Shown here: in pieces, positions 60,866 to 64,000 of the stretch
How the letters are laid out: each line of letters starts with the position of its first letter
Position numbering within the stretch: the first letter of the stretch is position 1
Assembly (NCBI RefSeq): GCF_039526245.1
Contig: NZ_BAAAIV010000006.1
Location: 1-64,000, forward strand
Source of the DNA: Arthrobacter_H rhombi
GTDB lineage: Bacteria; Actinomycetota; Actinomycetes; Actinomycetales; Micrococcaceae
Length of the DNA stretch: 64,000 nucleotides
Direction: 5' to 3'
Translations under genes and position numbers: made by a program
Notes under the pieces: generated by a model
What the model was told of the DNA's origin: nothing
Databases searched by the model: none
Seen by the model: only the letters and a program-made list of their open reading frames with translations

Positions 60866-61780
60866 GTGTCCAGCACTGAAAACACCCCCGCGCAGCCTTC
60901 CACCACAGGCAGCTCCCGGGTGAAGCGCGGCATGGCCGAGATGCTCAAGGGAGGCGTCATCATGGATGTCGTCACCGCCGAGCAGGCCCGCATTGCCGAG
61001 GATTCCGGCGCCGTGGCCGTGATGGCCCTCGAGCGGGTCCCGGCAGATATCCGCGCCCAGGGCGGCGTATCGCGCATGTCCGACCCCGACATGATCGACA
61101 GCATCGTCGAGACCGTCTCCATCCCCGTCATGGCCAAGGCCCGCATTGGACACTTTGTCGAGGCGCAGATCCTGCAGTCCCTCGGTGTCGACTACATCGA
61201 CGAGTCCGAGGTCCTGACCCCGGCCGACTACGTGAACCACATCGACAAGTGGGACTTCACCGTTCCGTTCGTCTGTGGCGCCACGAACCTCGGGGAGGCG
61301 CTGCGTCGCATCAACGAGGGTGCCGCGATGATCCGCTCCAAGGGCGAGGCCGGCACCGGCGATGTCTCCAACGCCACGGGACACATGCGCAAGATCCGTT
61401 CCGAGATCGCCCGCCTCTCCTCGCTGGCCGAGGATGAGCTGTACGTGGCCGCCAAGGAACTCCAAGCACCGTACGAGCTGGTGCGCGAAATCGCGCAGAC
61501 CGGCAAGCTCCCCGTCGTGCTCTTCACCGCCGGTGGCATCGCCACCCCCGCCGACGCCGCGATGATGATGCAGCTCGGCGCGGACGGCGTGTTCGTCGGT
61601 TCCGGCATCTTCAAGTCAGGCAACCCGGCACAGCGTGCCGCCGCCATCGTGAAGGCCACGACCTTCCACGACGACCCGGACGTCATCGCCCAGGTCTCCC
61701 GTGGATTGGGCGAGGCCATGGTCGGCATCAACGTCGAAGAGCTCCCGGAGCCGCACCGGCTCTCCGAGCGCGGCTGGTAG
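60866..61780 (+). CDS. pdxS: Pyridoxal 5'-phosphate synthase subunit PdxS
   Basis: The 304-aa synthase subunit makes PLP from ribose 5-phosphate, glyceraldehyde 3-phosphate and ammonia. KRGMAEMLKGGVIMDVV, ALERVPADIRAQGGV, PVMAKARIGHFVEAQ (catalytic Lys) and the phosphate-binding GADGVFVGSGIF are intact. GTG 60866 follows AAAGGA at 9 nt. The glutaminase partner pdxT, usually next door, is not present: a terminator and a leftward GNAT gene follow. Confidence 0.97.
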   Translation: MSSTENTPAQPSTTGSSRVKRGMAEMLKGGVIMDVVTAEQARIAEDSGAVAVMALERVPADIRAQGGVSRMSDPDMIDSIVETVSIPVMAKARIGHFVEAQILQSLGVDYIDESEVLTPADYVNHIDKWDFTVPFVCGATNLGEALRRINEGAAMIRSKGEAGTGDVSNATGHMRKIRSEIARLSSLAEDELYVAAKELQAPYELVREIAQTGKLPVVLFTAGGIATPADAAMMMQLGADGVFVGSGIFKSGNPAQRAAAIVKATTFHDDPDVIAQVSRGLGEAMVGINVEELPEPHRLSERGW

Positions 61781-61796
61781 ACACCGGCTCACGACA

Positions 61797-61836
61797 CGGC
61801 TGGCCGCTCCCCTCGGGGAGCGGCCAGCCGTCGTTT
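61797..61836 (+). terminator. Bidirectional terminator after pdxS
   Basis: Perfect 15-bp arms CGGCTGGCCGCTCCC (61797-61811) and its complement (61816-61830) with a CTCG tetraloop are followed by TCGTTT. It lies between the convergent pdxS and GNAT genes. Confidence 0.88.
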
Positions 61837-61865
61837 AACCGGATGGATGGCCGGCGCAGACGACG

Positions 61866-62573
61866 CTACTGGACCAGGTGACGGCCCTTGCCGATCAGAT
61901 CCATGCCGTTGGCCCTGAAAAAGGCGGACGCCCCGGGCGTCGAGGCGGCCAGCAGCTGGTCCGAGCTGCCGATGGAGCCCAGCGGGCGCGCCAGTGCAGC
62001 CAACAAGGCGGTACCGGTACCGCGGCGGCGGGATGACGGGCCGACGGCGAGGTCATGCACTGACACATCGCCGCCGTCGTGCCGGTAGGCAAGACCGCGT
62101 CCCACCAGCTCACCGGAGTGGGTGCGGGCGACCGCATGCTCGATGTGACCGGGGTCCACGATGGAGAGTTCGTCGGCGTCGGGCCCGGTGGCCTCGGGCA
62201 GATCGGGAGTCAACTGGACGCGGCCGTCCCATTGCTGGTGCTCCCGGGACGCCTCGGCGACGTCATCGAAGCTCCCTGCATGCCAGAAGACCGGAGGGGC
62301 ATCGCGGAAGCCCAGGTCCACCAGGTCGGTATCCCGTGCGGCGGCATTGAGCCAGACATGGACCTCGCGGGCGCCCAACCGGGTGCCTTCGGCCAACCCC
62401 GGGCGCAAGCCTGCCGCTTCCGGGCGGGCGGGAAAGAGGAGGACCAGGCGGGCCCGGCTCGGTTGCCATACCCACTGGCAGCCGTGCGTGGAGAACTCGC
62501 GGCCGCCAGTTGCTGCGGCGAGCGAGCGGTTCCAATCGGCACAGGCGGTTTGCGCGCCGGAGATGGTCGTCAC
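61866..62573 (-). CDS. GNAT family N-acetyltransferase
   Basis: The 235-aa protein has a C-terminal GNAT domain with the acetyl-CoA loop RRRGTGTAL (RxxGxG/A) after VHDLAVGPSS and the late ASAFFRANGMDLIG segment. The N-terminal half looks like a degenerate second GNAT domain (REVHVWLN, LVDLGFRDAPPVFW). The GTG at 62573 overlaps the M3 peptidase stop (GTGA), so the two are translated together. The substrate is unknown. Mycothiol synthase was considered because it is also a tandem GNAT, but the sequence does not resemble it closely. Confidence 0.82.
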   Translation of the reverse strand: MTTISGAQTACADWNRSLAAATGGREFSTHGCQWVWQPSRARLVLLFPARPEAAGLRPGLAEGTRLGAREVHVWLNAAARDTDLVDLGFRDAPPVFWHAGSFDDVAEASREHQQWDGRVQLTPDLPEATGPDADELSIVDPGHIEHAVARTHSGELVGRGLAYRHDGGDVSVHDLAVGPSSRRRGTGTALLAALARPLGSIGSSDQLLAASTPGASAFFRANGMDLIGKGRHLVQ

Positions 62574-64000
62574 CGGGAGACCCCATCGAGTCCGCGGCGT
62601 ACGAGCAGTGGCTCGAGCCGTGCCGGCCGGCCACGGAAGTCCTCGTACGATTCCAGCGGATCGCGGGTATTGCCGCGGGCGAGCAGTCCGGCACGGAACC
62701 GGTTGCCATTTGCCCGGGTCCCGCCACCGTTCTCCGCGAACCATTCCACGGTGTCGGCGTCGAGCACTTCACTCCAGATGTAGGAGTAGTACCCGGCCGA
62801 GTATCCGCCGTCGAAGATGTGCTTGAAATAGCCGGAACGGTACCTCGGCGCAATGACGTCGGGGTTGAATCCGGCCTCGCGCAGGACCCGCTCCTCGAAG
62901 GCCAGCGGATCGCCCGGGTCCTCGCCGGGGGCCAATGAATGCCAGCCGAGGTCCAGCACTGCTGCCGCCAGGTACTCCGTGGTTCCGAAACCCTCGCCCC
63001 ACAGTGCGGCTGCGTGGATCCGGTCCAACGCGCCGTCGGGCAGGGCCTCGCCGGTCTCGACGTGGCGGGCATAGGAGCTGACCAGCTCCTCGTCGAATTG
63101 CCACATCTCGTTGACCTGGGAGGGGTACTCCACGAAGTCGCGGGGGACTGCCGTTCCGGACAACGAGGGGTAGATCCCGTCGGCAAACAGTCCGTGCAGG
63201 GCGTGTCCGAACTCGTGGAAGAGCGTGCGCACCTCATCGAGGGTGAGCAATGCCGGTTCCCCCTCGGCGGGGGCCGGGATGTTGAGGTTGTTGGTGACCA
63301 CGGGCAGCTCGCCGAACAGGGAGGCGCCGACCCGGATGCTGTTCATCCACGCCCCGCCTGCCTTGGTCGGCCGGGCGAAGTAGTCCCCGAGGAACAACCC
63401 GCGGGTGCTGCCATCGGCGTCGGTGACCTCCCAGATGCGGGCGTCCGGGTGGTACAGCGGCAGGTCGTGCCGTTCGGTGAAGCTGATGCCGTAGAGCCGG
63501 GTCGCCGCCGCGAAGACCCCCTCGTGGATGACCCGGTCCAGTTCGAACCAGGGCTTCAGCGCTGCGGCATCGACAGCGTAGCGTTCGCGTTGCACCCGCG
63601 CGGAGAAGTAGGCGCGGTCCCATGGCTGTATCGCCTGTCCGGCCACCTCGGCCATGACCGCGTCTTCCGTCGCCGCGTTGGCCACCGCCGGGGGAACCAA
63701 CGCCGCGAGGCGTTCCCTCACGGCGTGAAGGGAGGGGGCGGTCTGCGCTTCCAGCACAACGGCAGCATGGTTCGGATATCCCAGCAGTCCGGCCCGCTCG
63801 GCACGCAACCGGGCCATCGACGCGGCCAGGTCCAGCGTGCGGTGCGGGCCATCCTGGCCCCGCCCGGTGGAGGCCTCGAACAGGCGCCGGCGGGAATCCG
63901 CGTTTTCCAGGCGTGCCAGTGCCGGCTGGTGGGTGGGCAGGACCAACGTGAGGAGGTAGCCGCCGTCGTGCCCTGCCTGGGTTGCGGCGCGGGCGGCGGA
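62570..64000 (-). CDS. M3 family metallopeptidase (N-terminus outside window)
   Basis: The frame is open through the right edge, leaving the C-terminal ~476 residues of a thimet-oligopeptidase-like enzyme. The zinc motif HEFGH lies in LFHEFGHALHGLF, with further family blocks SGTAVPRDFVEYPSQ, GGYSAGYYSYIWSE and NEMWQFDEEL. It should cleave short peptides in the cytoplasm (peptidyl-dipeptidase Dcp or oligopeptidase A type). The stop overlaps the GNAT start. Confidence 0.92.
   Translation of the reverse strand, partial: SAARAATQAGHDGGYLLTLVLPTHQPALARLENADSRRRLFEASTGRGQDGPHRTLDLAASMARLRAERAGLLGYPNHAAVVLEAQTAPSLHAVRERLAALVPPAVANAATEDAVMAEVAGQAIQPWDRAYFSARVQRERYAVDAAALKPWFELDRVIHEGVFAAATRLYGISFTERHDLPLYHPDARIWEVTDADGSTRGLFLGDYFARPTKAGGAWMNSIRVGASLFGELPVVTNNLNIPAPAEGEPALLTLDEVRTLFHEFGHALHGLFADGIYPSLSGTAVPRDFVEYPSQVNEMWQFDEELVSSYARHVETGEALPDGALDRIHAAALWGEGFGTTEYLAAAVLDLGWHSLAPGEDPGDPLAFEERVLREAGFNPDVIAPRYRSGYFKHIFDGGYSAGYYSYIWSEVLDADTVEWFAENGGGTRANGNRFRAGLLARGNTRDPLESYEDFRGRPARLEPLLVRRGLDGVSR

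Overview
The window is high-GC, densely coded chromosomal DNA from an actinobacterium, most likely a member of the Micrococcaceae (Arthrobacter and relatives). The evidence is the conserved glbO/pepN/rpiB/nei2/tig/clpP1P2/clpX/folC/ndk/rne/rplU/rpmA/obg/proBA/nadD/rsfS gene order, mycothiol-dependent redox genes, frequent GTG starts, and an ultrashort actinobacterial T-box in front of ileS. It is core genome rather than a mobile island: I see no insertion sequence, prophage, CRISPR array or rRNA. A run of 51 N at 14086-14136 shows that it comes from a draft assembly.

Layout. 0-5 kb: the end of an HNH endonuclease gene, then a leftward group (truncated haemoglobin, DNA alkylation repair, OsmC) and pepN. 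5-8 kb: a rightward pentose-phosphate and repair operon (lactonase, rpiB, nei2). 8-9 kb: tRNA-Gly, an orphan HTH gene behind a large palindrome, and tRNA-Pro. 9-14 kb: the protein quality control block tig, clpP1, clpP2, clpX and a mycothiol-dependent nitroreductase homologue. 14-24 kb: valS (leftward), DUF488, SDR, then T-box/ileS/folC/DUF4233/ndk. 24-36 kb: a VKOR-type oxidoreductase, a very long RNase E/G, rplU-rpmA, obgE-proB-proA, nadD, two poorly known membrane proteins, rsfS and tRNA-Ala. 36.5-42.7 kb: poxB and the nrdHIEF class Ib ribonucleotide reductase operon, with paired NrdR boxes and DnaA-box-like sites. 43-48 kb: DUF2809, selO, a thioesterase-like protein, a small kinase, lplA and DUF4262. 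48-51 kb: mycothiol-linked formaldehyde detoxification (metallo-beta-lactamase fold protein, mscR) and mycoredoxin, then yedK. 51-53 kb: an AraC/VOC pseudogene and a PQQ-propeller lipoprotein. 53.4-57.5 kb: a LexA-box promoter, a DUF6504 gene and an error-prone DnaE polymerase. 57.5-64 kb: DUF1990, thrS, a HIT protein, pdxS, a GNAT protein and an M3 peptidase cut by the window end.

The genes fall into themes: proteolysis and folding (Tig, ClpP1P2X, PepN, M3 peptidase), translation and RNA (ValS, IleS, ThrS, RNase E, L21, L27, Obg, RsfS), nucleotide and cofactor supply (NrdHIEF, Ndk, FolC, NadD, PdxS, LplA), DNA repair (AlkD-like, Nei2, YedK, DnaE2) and mycothiol redox chemistry. No undescribed multigene system is evident. 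The points most worth a second look are the orphan HTH protein with its 42-bp palindromic site, the nitroreductase homologue with a CPFA instead of CPWC active site, the SOS-type polymerase cassette without an adjacent imuB, the fused and frameshifted AraC-VOC remnant, and the assembly gap lying exactly inside a terminator-like hairpin.
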